DNA of 64,000 nt from assembly GCA_021613375.1 (NCBI GenBank), contig CM038720.1, forward strand, positions 10,248,962 to 10,312,961, given 5' to 3'. The position numbers and the translations under genes were made by a program. Shown here piece after piece: positions 1 to 13,062 of this stretch. This DNA comes from Megaleporinus macrocephalus (Eukaryota; Chordata; Actinopteri; Characiformes; Anostomidae). The notes under the pieces were generated by a model that was given only the letters and a program-made list of their open reading frames with translations, was not told the origin of the DNA and searched no databases. Every line of letters starts with the position of its first letter. Position 1 is the stretch's first letter.

Positions 1-1900
1 GCCACGTGACGACCCTGCGCGGCCCCGATCCGCACTTATTGACGATCAGTTACGGGCTCCGTAAATACCTTCTCTTTCTACGCAGATTCAAAGGCCAGGT
101 TTCTGGAAGGGTGGCTGGAGGGAAAACATGGCTCTGTCACTCATTTCTAAAAGTTAAGTCCAGGAAATCGCTCGTTTCTTTTCTCTCCTCCACGTTTGGC
201 TCGCTTGATCGGACATCACACAAATCAACACCTTGAGAAACAATGAAAGTCAACTCTCGGCAGGAGGCAAGGTGATTTGGGGAGGGGTGGGGGGAGGGGG
301 TGGCTTGTGTTGAAGTGGGGGAGGGGAGCGTGGTATTTCTCGGGAGAGCTCTAAAAATTGATGCACCCTTTTGGCTTTGCTGCCGATGACCTTCAGATGA
401 GTCGAACAGACAGCAGAGAGAGAGAGAGAGAGAGAAAAAGAGAGAGACTGTCTCTTAACCCAGCATCGCTAGGCCTCAATCCTCGCTCCGAAAGCGGCGG
501 CGTTTAAACAGCTATTAGATATTCCGCAGAGGACGCTCAAATTGGATGTTTACCAAGAACACATGCTAGGAAGTTCAATATGAAAGACGTCTCGCAACTT
601 GAGCCGGGAACAGGTAGGCGGTCGAGCAAAAGCGCAATTAACACGTGGAAGGAGCAAACAAAGCAGTATTTGGGGAAATCTAATCCCCTTCAAACTATTC
701 CTCCCCGGATGCCGGCAATGAGACCCTTTATCTAATACATGCCCCGGAATAATTGGGGGGGGGGGGGGTGGGGGGGGGGGGGGGTGGGGGCTCCTCCGCC
801 ACTGCGTCACTGGCCGATAATTACCGCGGCCCTTGGTGAATTCTCATTAGGGTGTGTTGACCTTGAGGAAGAGCACGCACCATTGACATCTTAACTAAAC
901 GACGGAACTGGCTTCAGGAAACTCTGTGATCGTGCCGATCGCCCCGGGACCGCCGGAAAAGCTGGTGGAAGTTTGGGAAGACAAACTGCAATGGGACGCA
1001 AGGGCAAGTTGGCTCCAGACCCCCCACCCCCCTTGTCTACTCTACCACTTGCCCCTCAATCTCACGTCTCATCCATTCCCACCACCCACAGCACTAAACA
1101 CAGCTCCTCTCCAGGTCCCAGTGTGCTCCATTTGCCCAGTGATGCCAGCCTGAGACCTTTTATTAACCCTTTGATGCACAAGCTAAGCAAACCCATTCTA
1201 ATACACAACATGGCTCAAACTTTACCTGTATTAATTTCCAGTGTTATTGTATGTATTGTTGAGTTACTCTTTGGTTTATCTATTGAAATCTGTTAATTTC
1301 ATTATTTAATGTTCCAAGTGTTCATTAAAAATCTTATTTTTGACCTTAAATCATTATTTTCATTCTTATTTATTTACTTCGTGAAAAAAAAAGTTTGTAA
1401 ATATGTTCCTGGCTGCAAATGTTTGCAAATGTCAACAGTTTCAATCAAATTCCATAATAAACACAGACAGGTTAGTTCTGACCAATGATATAGAAAATAA
1501 AATCTCAGTTGGGTCACTTTTGACTCAGCTTGAGCATCAAAGGGTTAAGGCCTTAGAAAAAGGGGATTTCTCTCTTCTGTACTGCCACTTCATGACTTCC
1601 CACATTTTTTGCTATGCAATTAAAAAATTTATAGAATGACTTTAGTTTTAATGGAAACTGCCTCACTGAATAGTTTCTCTACACATACGTTCTAGAGAGG
1701 TTATATTTTGCATTCACACTAAGTAATAATGACAACTGACCTCGAAAGGTGTTACAATGGCTTTACTCTGAGAACTTTAGGCTAATTTGGTGTATTATTT
1801 TATGTTTGTATCATTTTTAACTACAGTTACAGTTGCAAAGTAGTTTCACAGTAGAGTCACACACATACTGCTATTTTCAAGAGAGCCTAGGTTACACTTT
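1..1900. other. intergenic, no gene seen
   Basis: GC-richer first kilobase with a (GA)n tract near 415-445 and a G-run tract at 758-788. The rest is AT-rich. The open frames are short and show no recognisable protein. It could include regulatory DNA of a neighbouring gene, but nothing proves it. Confidence 0.5.
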
Positions 1901-1994
1901 TCCTAGTTTTGGAATTCAGGTATTTTAGTCACACCCATTGCTCAGAGGTGTATAAAAATGGAGTGTGTAGCTATAAAAAGGTCAAGTCCTCTGT

Positions 1995-2670
1995 GATGAA
2001 TTATTTTCGTATGGTAGACTTATGAACAGAGATGTTAACCAGTTCCAATGATTTCCTCAAGCCTTTAGCTGTTACTCTTGGGTTCTTGTTTACCTCTCTG
2101 AGCATTCTGCTTTGTGCCTTTGGAGTCAACTTGGCGGGGCTCCCACTTCTAGGGAGAGTAGCCACAGTACTAAATAGTCTCCATTTGTAGACAGTGTGTC
2201 TGACTTTGGAATAGTTAATACCTAAAGTCTTATAGATTACTTTGTAACCATTTTCAGTTTTATACAAATCAACAATTCTTGATCTCAGGTCTTCAGAGGT
2301 CTCTTCTTTGCTAGGCATGGTTCACATCAGCAGATGTTTCTTGTGAATAACAAACTCAAAAAGTTTGAATGTCTTTTATAAGTCAAAATAGCTCTACACC
2401 TCGCTCCAATGTTGTTTAATTGATTGGACTCCAGGTTTGCTTACTCCTGACTTTAATTAGCTTTTGTTGAAGTCATTAGTATAAGACTTAACTTACTTTT
2501 TCCACCAGCACTGTGAAGGTTTAATGGATGTGTCCAATACAGACATGAAATATTATAACTGTTTGTGTGGTATTAGGTTAAACACATTGAGTTTGGGGCT
2601 TACTTGGGACTTAGATGTAGATGAAATCATGTTTTTTGACCAATTAATGCAGAAAAACTTCAAATTTCAC

Positions 2671-2672
<2 letters not shown>
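1995..2672 (-). mobile_element. Tc1-like transposon, 5' part only
   Basis: The minus strand from 2672 to about 2320 reads like a fish Tc1 terminal/5' untranslated region. It is followed by an open frame (2318 to 2001, 105 codons) with the Tc1 transposase N-terminus: a helix-turn-helix segment (RSRIVDLYKTENGYKVIYKTLGI) and a second DNA-binding region with a GSP motif (PRSGSPAKL). The frame stops after the DNA-binding part; no DDE catalytic region follows. Relic. Confidence 0.8.

Positions 2673-2753
<81 letters not shown>
2673..2753. repeat. (TA)n microsatellite
   Basis: About 80 bp of alternating TA directly beside the Tc1 relic end. Confidence 0.95.
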
Positions 2754-2755
<2 letters not shown>

Positions 2756-2776
2756 CTTTTTATTTATTTATTTATA

Positions 2777-3290
2777 TACACTACTGCTCAAAAGTTTAGG
2801 ATCACTTTAGAATTTCATGCAATTTTCATGAAATTCACAAACAATATTGTCACAATTAATGTAAGTGTATCAGATGATTTTTAAAGAATAAAAATGTTTG
2901 TATTAAAGTCTCTTTATGTATATAGGCTTATTTAGCATATAGTTCTATTATCAGTAATTCTCAGTCCTCTGTCTAAATCTCCTGGTACGGCCGCCAATCC
3001 AAGTTAAGGATGTTATTGGACTAATTGGTTGTTAGGACACTCTTGCTCAATTGTGATGCACAGCTGAAAAACATTCTACTAATAAGTGAGTATAAAAGGG
3101 AGAACAACATTCTAGGTTAGTTTAAATATCTGAAGCATCAGCAGTTGATGGCTTGCTGATCGACTCAAAATGACCAGAAAGAAACAACTTTCTTTAGAGA
3201 CCCGTCAGTCCATTGTTGTGTTAAGGAAGAAGATACTCCATTAAAACAAGAACATTTCACTGTGATCCCAAACTTTTGAGCGGTAGTGTA
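2777..3290 (+). mobile_element. internally deleted Tc1-type element with intact terminal repeats
   Basis: The ends are near-perfect inverted repeats of about 29 bp (tacactactgctcaaaagt at the left, acttttgagcggtagtgta at the right). Inside, ATG at 3170 opens 24 codons of a transposase-like N-terminus (MTRKKQLSLETRQSIVVLR) before TAA at 3242. The catalytic part is missing, so it is non-autonomous. Confidence 0.8.
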
Positions 3291-4070
3291 TATATGAATT
3301 TGAATTGTTGATGTTATCACTAACACACCACAAAAAGCAAATCAACACATACAATAATATGCAAGTACGCAAGGTTTGATCACTCCTGGTTAAGTGGCAT
3401 GTTTTGTCAAGTTAATTTGCATGTTTATTAGTTTAACACATTAAAATAAATTGCTATAACATTTCAGCAGGTCACATTTTATGTTTTCTATGTTTTTCTA
3501 CTTTAATAAATTAAGCAAATAGACAATGTAAAGAATTTGACCCTAAATTTCCACTTAAAAATTCCACAATATATGTAATTTAACTAGGACAGTACATCAT
3601 TTCTGCCGTACTTCTATCGACAAGCTTGGCTTGGACAGTCCCTGGAATTAACTACTAATGATATATTCATCATTAACGGTTAGGTTGCTGTAGAATTACT
3701 GCTAGAGCATTTCTTTTCAGGCTGCTTTGCCGAGTAGGAGTGACCAAGGCTGGACCAGCAAGAATGATCTCTCTCCTAGCTACTGTCCAGCAGCCACCTC
3801 GCTGGACTGTGGGGTCAGATTTCATCTAGACATTACATGCAGTTCATAGCACTCGGGTATTTTGAGTTCAAGCTATTTGTAATGGTGAAAGGTTTGCCCC
3901 GCTCACACGCAGAGGTGGTTGAGCCTCTTCACAAAGGTCAAAGAAGGCCACAGGCTCTGCAGTGCCTCATCCTTTAATTAATGAACTGATGTGACACTAT
4001 GGATAAACAAACACCCTCCACTTTTACCCAGCTCCTCTGACCGAACCTATTGCACAACATACCCAACAAT
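3291..4070. other. intergenic, nothing recognised
   Basis: AT-rich with short open frames only. Confidence 0.5.
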
Positions 4071-4073
4071 GTG

Positions 4074-4091
4074 TATATATATATATATGTA

Positions 4092-4141
<50 letters not shown>
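4074..4141. repeat. (TA)n followed by (TG)n microsatellite
   Basis: TA run to about 4088, then TG repeat to 4141. Confidence 0.95.
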
Positions 4142-4143
<2 letters not shown>

Positions 4144-4151
4144 GTATATAA

Positions 4152-4577
4152 ACCGATCAGCCATAACATTAAAACCACCTCCTTGTATCTACACACATTG
4201 TACATTTTATCAGCTCCACTGACTATATGGGAGCATTTCGTAGTTCTATGAAGGACTAGAGTGGACAGTGAGTGGACACAGTGTTTGAACACTCCAGCAG
4301 CAGCACTGCTGTGTCTGATCCACTCACATCAGCAAAACACACACTAACACACCACCACCATGTCACCATTACTGCAGTGCTGAGAATGACCTACCACCCA
4401 AATAATATCTGCACACCTGTGGGGGTCCTGAACATTGAACAAAGTATGTAGAGAAACAGACAGACTACAGTCTGTAAGTGTAGAAGTACAAAGTGCTCCT
4501 GTATTTTAGGAGGAGCTGATAAAATGAACAATCTGTGTAGAAATAAGGAGGTGGTTTTAATGTTATAGCTGATTGGT
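4152..4577. mobile_element. palindromic non-autonomous DNA transposon (long terminal inverted repeats)
   Basis: The first and last ~65 bp are inverted copies of each other (cataacattaaaaccacct at the left; aggtggttttaatgttat at the right). The interior (gtgtctgatccactcacatc and following) recurs at 13938-14073 and 48117-48317, and in looser form at 21729-22085. No coding capacity. Confidence 0.8.
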
Positions 4578-4582
4578 ATAAC

Positions 4583-4842
4583 ATATCGTCGCTGTCCAAT
4601 GAAAACATTAATCTTTATTTTTGTTGATTTCTATTTTTCAACATCAGTTCAATGCAGCAGCTGCCGTTTACAAAGTGACAAACTTTCATGATGAATGGAC
4701 CAATAGAAATGCTCCAAAATAGCTTGGAAAAAATTCTGGTTCCATTGACTTCCATTGAAAGTGAAGAAGTTTTTGGCCTCTCCTGTAAAGTTACCATTTT
4801 GGAGATACCAGATACCTGTTTTTCATTGGACAGCAACGATAT
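4583..4842. mobile_element. MITE family A, copy 1 (reference copy)
   Basis: 260 bp with terminal inverted repeats: tcgctgtccaatgaaaac at the left and gttttt..attggacagcaacgatat at the right. The core contains gaccaatagaaatgctcc and attgacttccattgaaagt. The minus strand has a 73-codon open frame that recurs in other copies but shows no domain; probably non-coding. About eleven more copies lie in this window. Confidence 0.8.
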
Positions 4843-7059
4843 TTATATTTGAATTAAATTTGCTATCTATGCTAAAAATTTGCTCCAACATTCAACTAAA
4901 TATCTAATGATGTATCTCAGCCAAGACATGTTTGGTGTGTAAAGTTGGCTATTTTACTGGAGCTACAAGGCTAACTGTGGTAAACTTTCTTTGAAAACCT
5001 AATGATTTTATAAAACTTTTAATCTTATAAAGTAAGGAACCCAAAAGTGTGAAACACAGTAAATACAACACAAATACAAATTCTGCATATAATAAAAAGT
5101 ACAATACCATAAACAGTTCTTGGAGATGCAGGTAGATACAGATAGATACAGTCAAGTGGTTCTCCTTTGGGTAGGACTTAAGTAGGTAAACCGAAGGCCT
5201 TCATCAAATTAACCACCAACATAACTAGAAAGTGACAAAAGAATCAACAAATCATGGGACTAATTTTACATAAATGTCACTCTAGGCCTTCTGGGAGTTC
5301 CAGAAATGTGACTGACTGAGCTATAATCTAACCAGGTTTCAGTCATTATTAGAAATGACTCACTGTAAAATTGCTTCTTGGCAAAATATAGTTTGATATG
5401 TAATTATTACATAACTGATATGACTGACTGGTAACTAAAACCCAAAGGTAGATTTTTACCCTAAAGTGTAGCTGATGCTTTATTAATGACGATTGACTGA
5501 CAATGGTTGATTGGTCACCTCCTATGAACGCCCCTGGTTACCACATGGAGTAATTTTTTTTTGGTTGAACTGATGAGCCAGTTTCTTTTAAGGGGGTTCC
5601 CTATATTAACACTAAGTGGTGGTATATATTCACAGTTTTTGGAATCTTATCCAAGATCTGACTTAAACTGAGACATTACAAATTAGTATATATATAATAA
5701 TAATTAAGAATACTAGAAGATATTCTTAAAATAGTATGTTGTAGTCTTAAAGATGAAAACATTAAGCCAGTCTGAATGTTACTTTAGACCATTAGCTGTC
5801 TGCTGAGCTGTTCAACATGCTCAAATGGGGGCAAAGTATATTTTAGTTATCTGTTCACAACTTTAATAATAACACCTCCTATAAATTTGCACATATGGGT
5901 TGTAAAAACCTATTCCACTGTTCCACAATAACAACAATCTATGCTACTGATGGGGGACTATACAAATAAAGTACAACCAGATATTCCTTTGAGGACGGGA
6001 AAAGATAGTGGTGCGGCAGCGCTCTGAAAAATCCCATTCTCACATGATTCAGGCCTGGACTGGACACCCCCGTCCCTCCCAGACGCCCGGCATCAGTGCG
6101 AAAGAGCTCCGTAGTTTCTCTGCCCGGACAGACAGAACTGTGAGTCACACACAACAGCTGCAAACGAGCATCCCTCACGTTAGGGGTCTGGGGAAATACG
6201 GATCCAAGGCCGCTTGTGTCAGAGGAATAAAAGCAGGCATAACTCTTCATTTGGAGCCTAGCGTCGTATTCCCCCCTCACGGCCGCAAAGCCTCTTTTCT
6301 GCAGCTTTTCCTAATTCACACTGTATGGGAAGAATGCGTAATTGCTGACCAGAAAAGGGGTTTATTGCGCTATCCTATTAAAATATACATGGGGACAATT
6401 ACGCCGCGCAGCTGGAGAGCGGCCGTAGAGGAATAACAAGAAGCGGCGTTTCGCGGTGCACATGCAGGGTGGGAATTAGGCCGGGGAGCGTGGTTGGGAA
6501 AAACAAATGCCACTTGGTTTTGCTGGGGAACTAAGTGTCCTGTTCAATAGTCCTGCTACAGCACCCGGTAGCACTTTATGGGTGAATGGGGCTTTACAGA
6601 TACTCACCTGTCTGGGGAAATTGACTCTCTGCTGTTTCTGTTTTCTACAAATGGAACTCCTGCTGAGACTGAAATAGGTCATAAAGGGATTATTGTTTTT
6701 GTTTCTTTTCTGTTTTGGCACTCTTTTGTTTGTCATTTTTTTAAGCTTTGAAATGTAGGTCTATCTTAACTTTCCCTTAAATCACATGTGGTACATTCAG
6801 AGATTCGTCCCCTATAATTCCTTAAAATCGGTTGTGGAAAATGTACATGTCTGCGCTGTTCAAATGGATCGGCATGTGAAATTGGAGCTGCTACATTGTT
6901 TTCTATCATTATGTAAAAGAAGCTCCATGCTGCCTTTTCTATTGGCTGTATAGTCTTGAGTGATGGTGCACACACATTATGGATACGAAACATATAATGG
7001 TAAATGAACTTTTCATCAGAGTAACCAGGGAACCCAAATTTTTGCACAAGACTATATAT
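4843..7059. other. intergenic, no gene recognised
   Basis: The AT-rich part to 5990 is followed by a somewhat GC-richer block (6000-6500) with open frames on both strands (up to 142 codons) that match no family I know. The block could be a conserved regulatory element; this cannot be judged from one sequence. Confidence 0.45.
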
Positions 7060-7241
7060 TAGGGGTGGGCGAAATGGCCTTACAATAATATCACGATATT
7101 TCATGGTATTTTTGCGATAACGATACTGATGGCGATATGACAAAACATTGAACTAAAAAAAATATTTCAAGGATACACTACTGCAACAAAATTAAAGTTA
7201 CATTTTAGTATTGTATACGATATGATATGGTACACCCCTAA
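7060..7241. mobile_element. MITE family B, copy 1
   Basis: It starts taggggtgggcgaaatgg and ends gatatggtacacccctaa, so the tips form an inverted repeat (aggggtg/cacccct). The inside is rich in gatat/atatc words. Short hAT-like tips; no coding. Confidence 0.6.
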
Positions 7242-7470
7242 CTGAGATATTAAAAAATACAAGAATTTTCATCAGATTGTAACAGAAGTCAATGATCCAG
7301 AATGTCACGATACTAAATAATGCACTCCAAATATCTCCATATATCCAGGACTGAAGTAAAATGAATGATACTGAACAGATAAAATCTGTCTCTAGTATAT
7401 AATGGGAAATGAAAAAAGTGTGAATTTTTCTTTTACTAAAAACAGTAAAAGTAGTACCTGATGTGATAAT

Positions 7471-7569
7471 TAGGGATGTGTGATATGGTATGATATTTCA
7501 GGGTATAATATCGTTCATGATAATCAAAAATGTTGCCGATATTATTGTGTACGATACAATATGGCACAC

Positions 7570-7574
<5 letters not shown>
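7471..7574. mobile_element. MITE family B, shorter copy
   Basis: tagggatgtgtgatatggt at the left and atatggcacacccctata at the right. A shortened relative of the 7060 element, directly followed by a TA microsatellite. Confidence 0.55.
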
Positions 7575-7666
<92 letters not shown>

Positions 7667-7669
7667 GTT
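7575..7669. repeat. (TA)n microsatellite
   Basis: About 95 bp of TA adjoining a MITE end. Confidence 0.95.
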
Positions 7670-7763
7670 AGTACGGGTTGAAAGTTTTAGTACACTAACA
7701 GTCAAAAGTTTTAAAACAGTTTTAAAATGGTTGACCAGTAGTTCTAAAACATATATATATATA

Positions 7764-7912
7764 AAACATCACTATCCAAAGAAAAAAAAGGCCAAGTTTC
7801 TTTATTTTTAGTGTAAGTCAATGGAATCAGAATGATTTCCAAGTGATTTTGGAGCATTTCTATTGGTCCATACATCATTAAACTTTCACAGGATATAAAG
7901 ACCAGTTTTTGT
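7764..7912. mobile_element. MITE family A, partial copy
   Basis: It shares gtaagtcaatggaatcagaa, ttttggagcatttctattgg and a degenerate tatccaaagaaaa tip with the 4583 element (opposite orientation). Confidence 0.7.
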
Positions 7913-7924
7913 GTTTAATTTATG

Positions 7925-7981
<57 letters not shown>
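7925..7981. repeat. (TA)n microsatellite
   Basis: Uninterrupted TA run. Confidence 0.95.
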
Positions 7982-7983
<2 letters not shown>

Positions 7984-9452
7984 GACATACTGAGAAGTTG
8001 TGTTGTAAAAGGAGAAGCTTGCTTTTATAATACATGCATTTTTAATATTAACTTCAATAAAATAAATAAAGTTATTACTCATAATTCTTTTCAATAAACT
8101 CTTACAACATGGATTGCAGTTTGTCTTTTGGTCTGGGCTGGTTTATGCTGGTTAAAGCTGTAACAGTGCTGATGTGGTGCTGCGTTAGCTGATCACCCAC
8201 CATGGTTATGCTGGTTAAACCCACTTTTTCTGGCCATGTAAAAATTAATGAAGGCTATTTTCTGGTATATGAACATAAACGGCCCAAATGAACCTCGGGG
8301 GACGAAAAAATAGAGCTACAAGAAAAACGCACGCTGTGGGCCCTTTAAAGACCCGCTGTCTGTTTCTATGGTCAATATACTCAACAGAATGTGTTAATGT
8401 ATTTGTTAAGGCAGCATGCTCGGTATGCTCTCAATGCAGTGGAAACTCCACTCAGCTGTACAAACTATGATTAAACGAAGCACCAAAAAGGCCTCTCTAA
8501 AAACGAGCCTCGGCTCCTAGAATAGAAAACCCACACAGCCAGGGAAGCGTATCACAGGAAAGGCCTGGAGGCACTCGTGCCATCGCTGTCTTGTAAAAAG
8601 AGTAACAACAGGCAAAAATAGACCAATTAAAAGGGAACAAGCTTCGCAAGTGCTTTGTCATCATTAAGCATGAACACTTTTACGGCGTTTGCTTGCGCAC
8701 GCCGTGTAATTAGCCCCACTGTCTCCCGCCCACTGGCGATGAAAGGCCAGCTCATGATGTAAGGTCGCTGGGGGTCAAAGATCACGGAGGGGGCAGTGAG
8801 AAAACCTGGCGAGTGTGAGTGCACAAGTACACACTCATAATTACATACAACCAAACGCAAGCACATAGCAATACAATGAAATCACCAGTACTAAATGAAC
8901 AACATCAGTATAATCATATAGAGCGCATTACAGACCAGAGAAGGCCTTTACAGGAGTACTCCAGTATTTTACAGCTCAATCTCAATCTACTGCATCTGTC
9001 GATTACCACACATCAACACTTCACTGCATTGTCCTTTTTAGAATAACACAGACTTTGTACACACTTCTGACCGATTCCACTATTCTATAAAAGTATGAGA
9101 CGTACAGGCAGAAGGGCACAAACCCTGGAAAAAAGGGAAATATCAGAAAGCCACACTGAAAATGAAATGGAGCACGAGACTGGCTGGTCACAAGCTAATG
9201 GCTGTCCTCTCAGTTTTTTCCATGCTGGGTCAGGTTGAAGGGTGACTGTGGGCCTGGGGCTGGCTGTGTGTGACTGACATTTCGGAGTGGATAGGCGGAG
9301 GGCGCGTATCGCCCTGTGGCGGCCGGCCGGCCTGACGTGTGTTGAGCTTCACAAGCTGCAGCGAGACATGCAGTGCTCCGTCAGACACATACAACTGTCT
9401 GCACTCACTAACTCCTGCTTACCTCATACACAGCGCTGGTAATGCTGGTTAC
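7982..9452. other. intergenic, no gene recognised
   Basis: A small ctggtt-type repeat patch at 8135-8225. 8640-8800 is GC-richer and lacks repeats. Open frames up to 79 codons match nothing known. Confidence 0.45.
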
Positions 9453-11560
9453 TGTACCAGTGTAATAACTATATTAGCTACAGTACCAGTGTAATGATTA
9501 TATTACCTACAGTACCAGCATAATGACTATATTACTTACAGTACCAGTGTAATGACTATATTACTTACAGTACCAGTGTAATGATTATATTACCTACAGT
9601 ACCAGTGTAATGATTATATTACCTACAGTACCAGCATAATGACTATATTACTTACAGTACCAGTGTAATGATTATATTACCTACAGTACCAGCTTAATGA
9701 CTATATTACCTACAGTACTAGTGTAATGACTATATTACTTACAGTACCAGAGTAATGATTATATTACCTACAGTACCAGCATAATGACTATATTACTTAC
9801 AGTACCAGTGTAATGACTATATTATTTACAGTACCAGTGTAATGACTATATTACCTACAGTACCAGTGTAATGACTATATTATCTACAGTACCAGCATAA
9901 TGACTATATTACCTACAGTACCAGCATAATGACTATATTACCTACAGTACCAGCTTAATGACTATATCATCTACAGTACCAGCATAATGACTATATTACC
10001 TACAGTACCAGCATAATGACTATATTACCTACAGTACCAGTGTAATGACTATATTACTTACAGTGCCAGTGTAATGACTATATTACCTACAGTACCAGCA
10101 TAATGACTATATTACCTACAGTACCAGTGTAATGACTATATTACTTACAGTGCCAGTGTAATGACTATATTACCTACAGTACCAGCATAATGACTATATT
10201 ACTTACAGTACGAGTGTAATGACTATATTACCTACAGTACCAGCTTAATGACTATATTACCTACAGTACCAGTGTAATGACTATATTACTTACAGTACCA
10301 GTGTAATGACTATATTACCTACAGTACCAGCTTAATGACTATATTACCTACAGTACCAGTGTAATGACTATATTACCTACTGTACCAGCTTAATGACTAT
10401 ATTATCTACAGTACCAGCATAATGACTATATTACCTACAGTACCAGTGTAATGACTATATTACCTACAGTACCAGTGTAATGACTATATTACCTACAGTA
10501 CCAGCTTAATGACTATATTACCTACAGTACCAGCATAATGACTATATTACCTACAGTACCAGCTTAATGATTATATTACCTACAGTGCCAGTGTAATGGC
10601 TACATTATCTACAGTACCAGCATAATGACTATATTACCTACAGTACCAGCTTAATGACTATATTATCTACAGTACCAGCGTAATGACTACATTATCTACA
10701 GTACCAGTGTAATGATTATATTACCTATAGTACTAGTTTAATGACTTTATTAGTTACAATACCAGCGTAATGACTATATTATCTACAGTAGCAGCGTAAT
10801 GACTATATTATCTACAATACCAGTGTAATGACTATATAAGTTAGAGTACCAAAGTAATGTATATGTAAGCTAGAGTACCAAAGTAATGACTATTAGCTAC
10901 AGTACTAGAATAATGACTGTATTATACAGTACCAATGCAATGGCTATATTAGTTAGAGTAACAATGTAATGGCAATATTAACTACAGTACCAGTGTAATG
11001 ACTTTATTAACTACAGTAATATTGTATTGACTATACCATTAACAGTACCCGTGTATTAACTGTATTATCCACCTTTATTACATGCAGTAGCAATGTAATG
11101 GTTATATTATCTACAGTACTAGTGTAATAACTATACTATTTGCAGTAACAGTGTAATGGCTAACCCTAACCCTAACCTTGGCCACAGTTTACGTGTAATG
11201 ACTGTATTAGTCACAGTACCAGTTTAATGACTATAGAAGCTACAGAACCAGTGTAATGACTGTATTAGACACAATACCAATTTAATGATTATATTGGGTA
11301 CAGTACTGGTATAATGCCTGCCTTAGCCACAGTCCAAGTGTAATGACTATATTTTCTACAGTTGAAGTGTAATGGCTATATTAGCTTGTACCAGCGCAAT
11401 GACTATATTTGCTACAGTTGAAGTCTAATGGGTATATGAGCTGCAGTGCCAGTTTAATGACTATATTAGCTACAGTTGAAGTGTAATGGCTATATGAGCT
11501 GCAGTGCCAGTGTAATGACTATATCAGCTACAATTAAAGTGCTATATTAGCTGCAGTGCC
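9453..11560. repeat. 29-bp minisatellite, about 70 units
   Basis: The unit is roughly cagtaccagtgtaatgacta plus tattaccta. Units are very regular to about 10.85 kb, then decay, losing and gaining bases. A short patch of three telomere-like units (ctaaccctaaccctaacc) sits at 11159-11180. Confidence 0.95.
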
Positions 11561-11994
11561 AGTAATCCTAAATACAAACTTGAGCAGACAGTATAAAAAA
11601 GAAAAGTAATTAAATAGGCTGTTGTAGGCATACATGAAACACATACATAAAAAGAACTGTGTACCTCAGCACTACTAGAAACTTGTGACCAGTCGCAGTC
11701 AGGGGGGGTCTCAGGACTAATGACGTGGTCACTGGGACCAGCTGTTGTCAGAGGGAGGTCTCAGAGCAAACAACTGGGAGTTCCCTTCAGCAAACTGTGC
11801 GCACAGCACCATATGAAGTCAAACCACAGTGTCGGCCAAGAAGATGTAGTTTTGCTCATAATATTATTTGCTTTTTAGGATCCAAGTGGCGAGGCAAAAA
11901 TAGATTGGCTTAAATATATATATATATATATATATATATCATGTCTTAGCAAATGCTTTACTTCTTTGTTGAACTGAGTGAACACAGCAGATCA
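11561..11994. other. intergenic, nothing recognised
   Basis: Unique-looking sequence with a short TA run (11913-11939). Confidence 0.5.
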
Positions 11995-12840
11995 AATGCC
12001 TGCTTTTTTACATTTACTATATAAACTTCCTTTCATTTAAGTTGGGACAGTTTGTGAAATGCCTGATTAGTAAATTCTGTTTGCCCTACATTAAATTAAA
12101 AACAGTACAAAACATAAAATATTTGATGTTTTTATATGCTTATTCCAAGTACAAAGCAGGCAACAGGTTCTGACAGTGCTGGCACATGTACATGTATACC
12201 ACTGTGCTCATCAACCTTCAATTTAATAACAATTATCAACCATTTGAGCTCTGACTAAGTTCTTCTGTTATAAAAGTCTTCATCTGTCCACCTGTAGGGA
12301 TGTACTTTTGAATGTTTATGCAAACAACAATCTGAATGGTTCTTTCCTTCTTTGGCCAGACGTCCATCTGAGAGCTTGACACCTCAGACCACAATACATG
12401 TTTCTACCGAGAGCTGTGAGCCCTGACAGATCTGTCGGGACATTGGTAATATATATCTTCCACTGGTTTACAGTCTATCTCCAAAAGTATAACTTTACAG
12501 GAGAGCACATCAACTGACCTTGCTTTTAATGTAAGTCAATGGAACCAGAAGTTATTTTGGAGCACTGCTGTTGGTTTTTCTTTGGATAGTGGTGATATGC
12601 TGATGCGTCCCACCTCATAAAAGCATTTTATGGGTTTTTTTGAGTATATTGGATTGGTCTAGTCTTAAACTAAACCTATCCTGACTTTTAGGGAAAGTGT
12701 TGCAGGCATGAAATATCTGCTATTTGTATTACATTCATTTAAATACAGGTCAATGTGTATTTACACTTCACTGCCTTTCGTTTTGGTTTGCAATTCACAT
12801 CCAGTCCCAACTTTTTTGGACCCAACTTTGTAGTAACTGA
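11995..12840. mobile_element. non-autonomous DNA element with 'guttcccaactt'-type ends (degenerate)
   Basis: aagttgggacag near the left end and gtcccaacttttttgga near the right end form an inverted pair often seen in fish repeats. The interior includes a nested family A MITE fragment (12470-12598). Borders are approximate. Confidence 0.45.
12470..12598. mobile_element. MITE family A, partial copy
   Basis: aactttacaggagagcacat, aatgtaagtcaatggaacca, attttggagca and a tctttggatag tip match the family A core. Confidence 0.7.
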
Positions 12841-12985
12841 CACTAACTTGTAAATTGCTCAGCGTTGTGTTTTATATTGAAATCTTGACTTTGACCAAAA
12901 CATCTCCCGTAGCTTCCAAAATCCCCCAACTCATGTTTAGTGATAAGAACAGAGGTGTGAGGGCACTGAAGTTCAAAAAAAGAGG

Positions 12986-12988
<3 letters not shown>

Positions 12989-13046
<58 letters not shown>

Positions 13047-13062
13047 CCTCTCTCTCTCTCTG
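12989..13062. repeat. (TC)n microsatellite
   Basis: CT repeat broken once by CCCC. Confidence 0.95.

Noticed and set aside
6008..6436. 142-codon + frame in a GC-richer block
   Set aside because: No domain and no convincing splice context, and the opposite strand is equally open; likely chance.
9453..11560. CRISPR-like regular array
   Set aside because: The 29-bp units are directly adjacent with no unique spacers, no cas genes, and the DNA is vertebrate; it is a minisatellite. The same holds for the 37-bp array.
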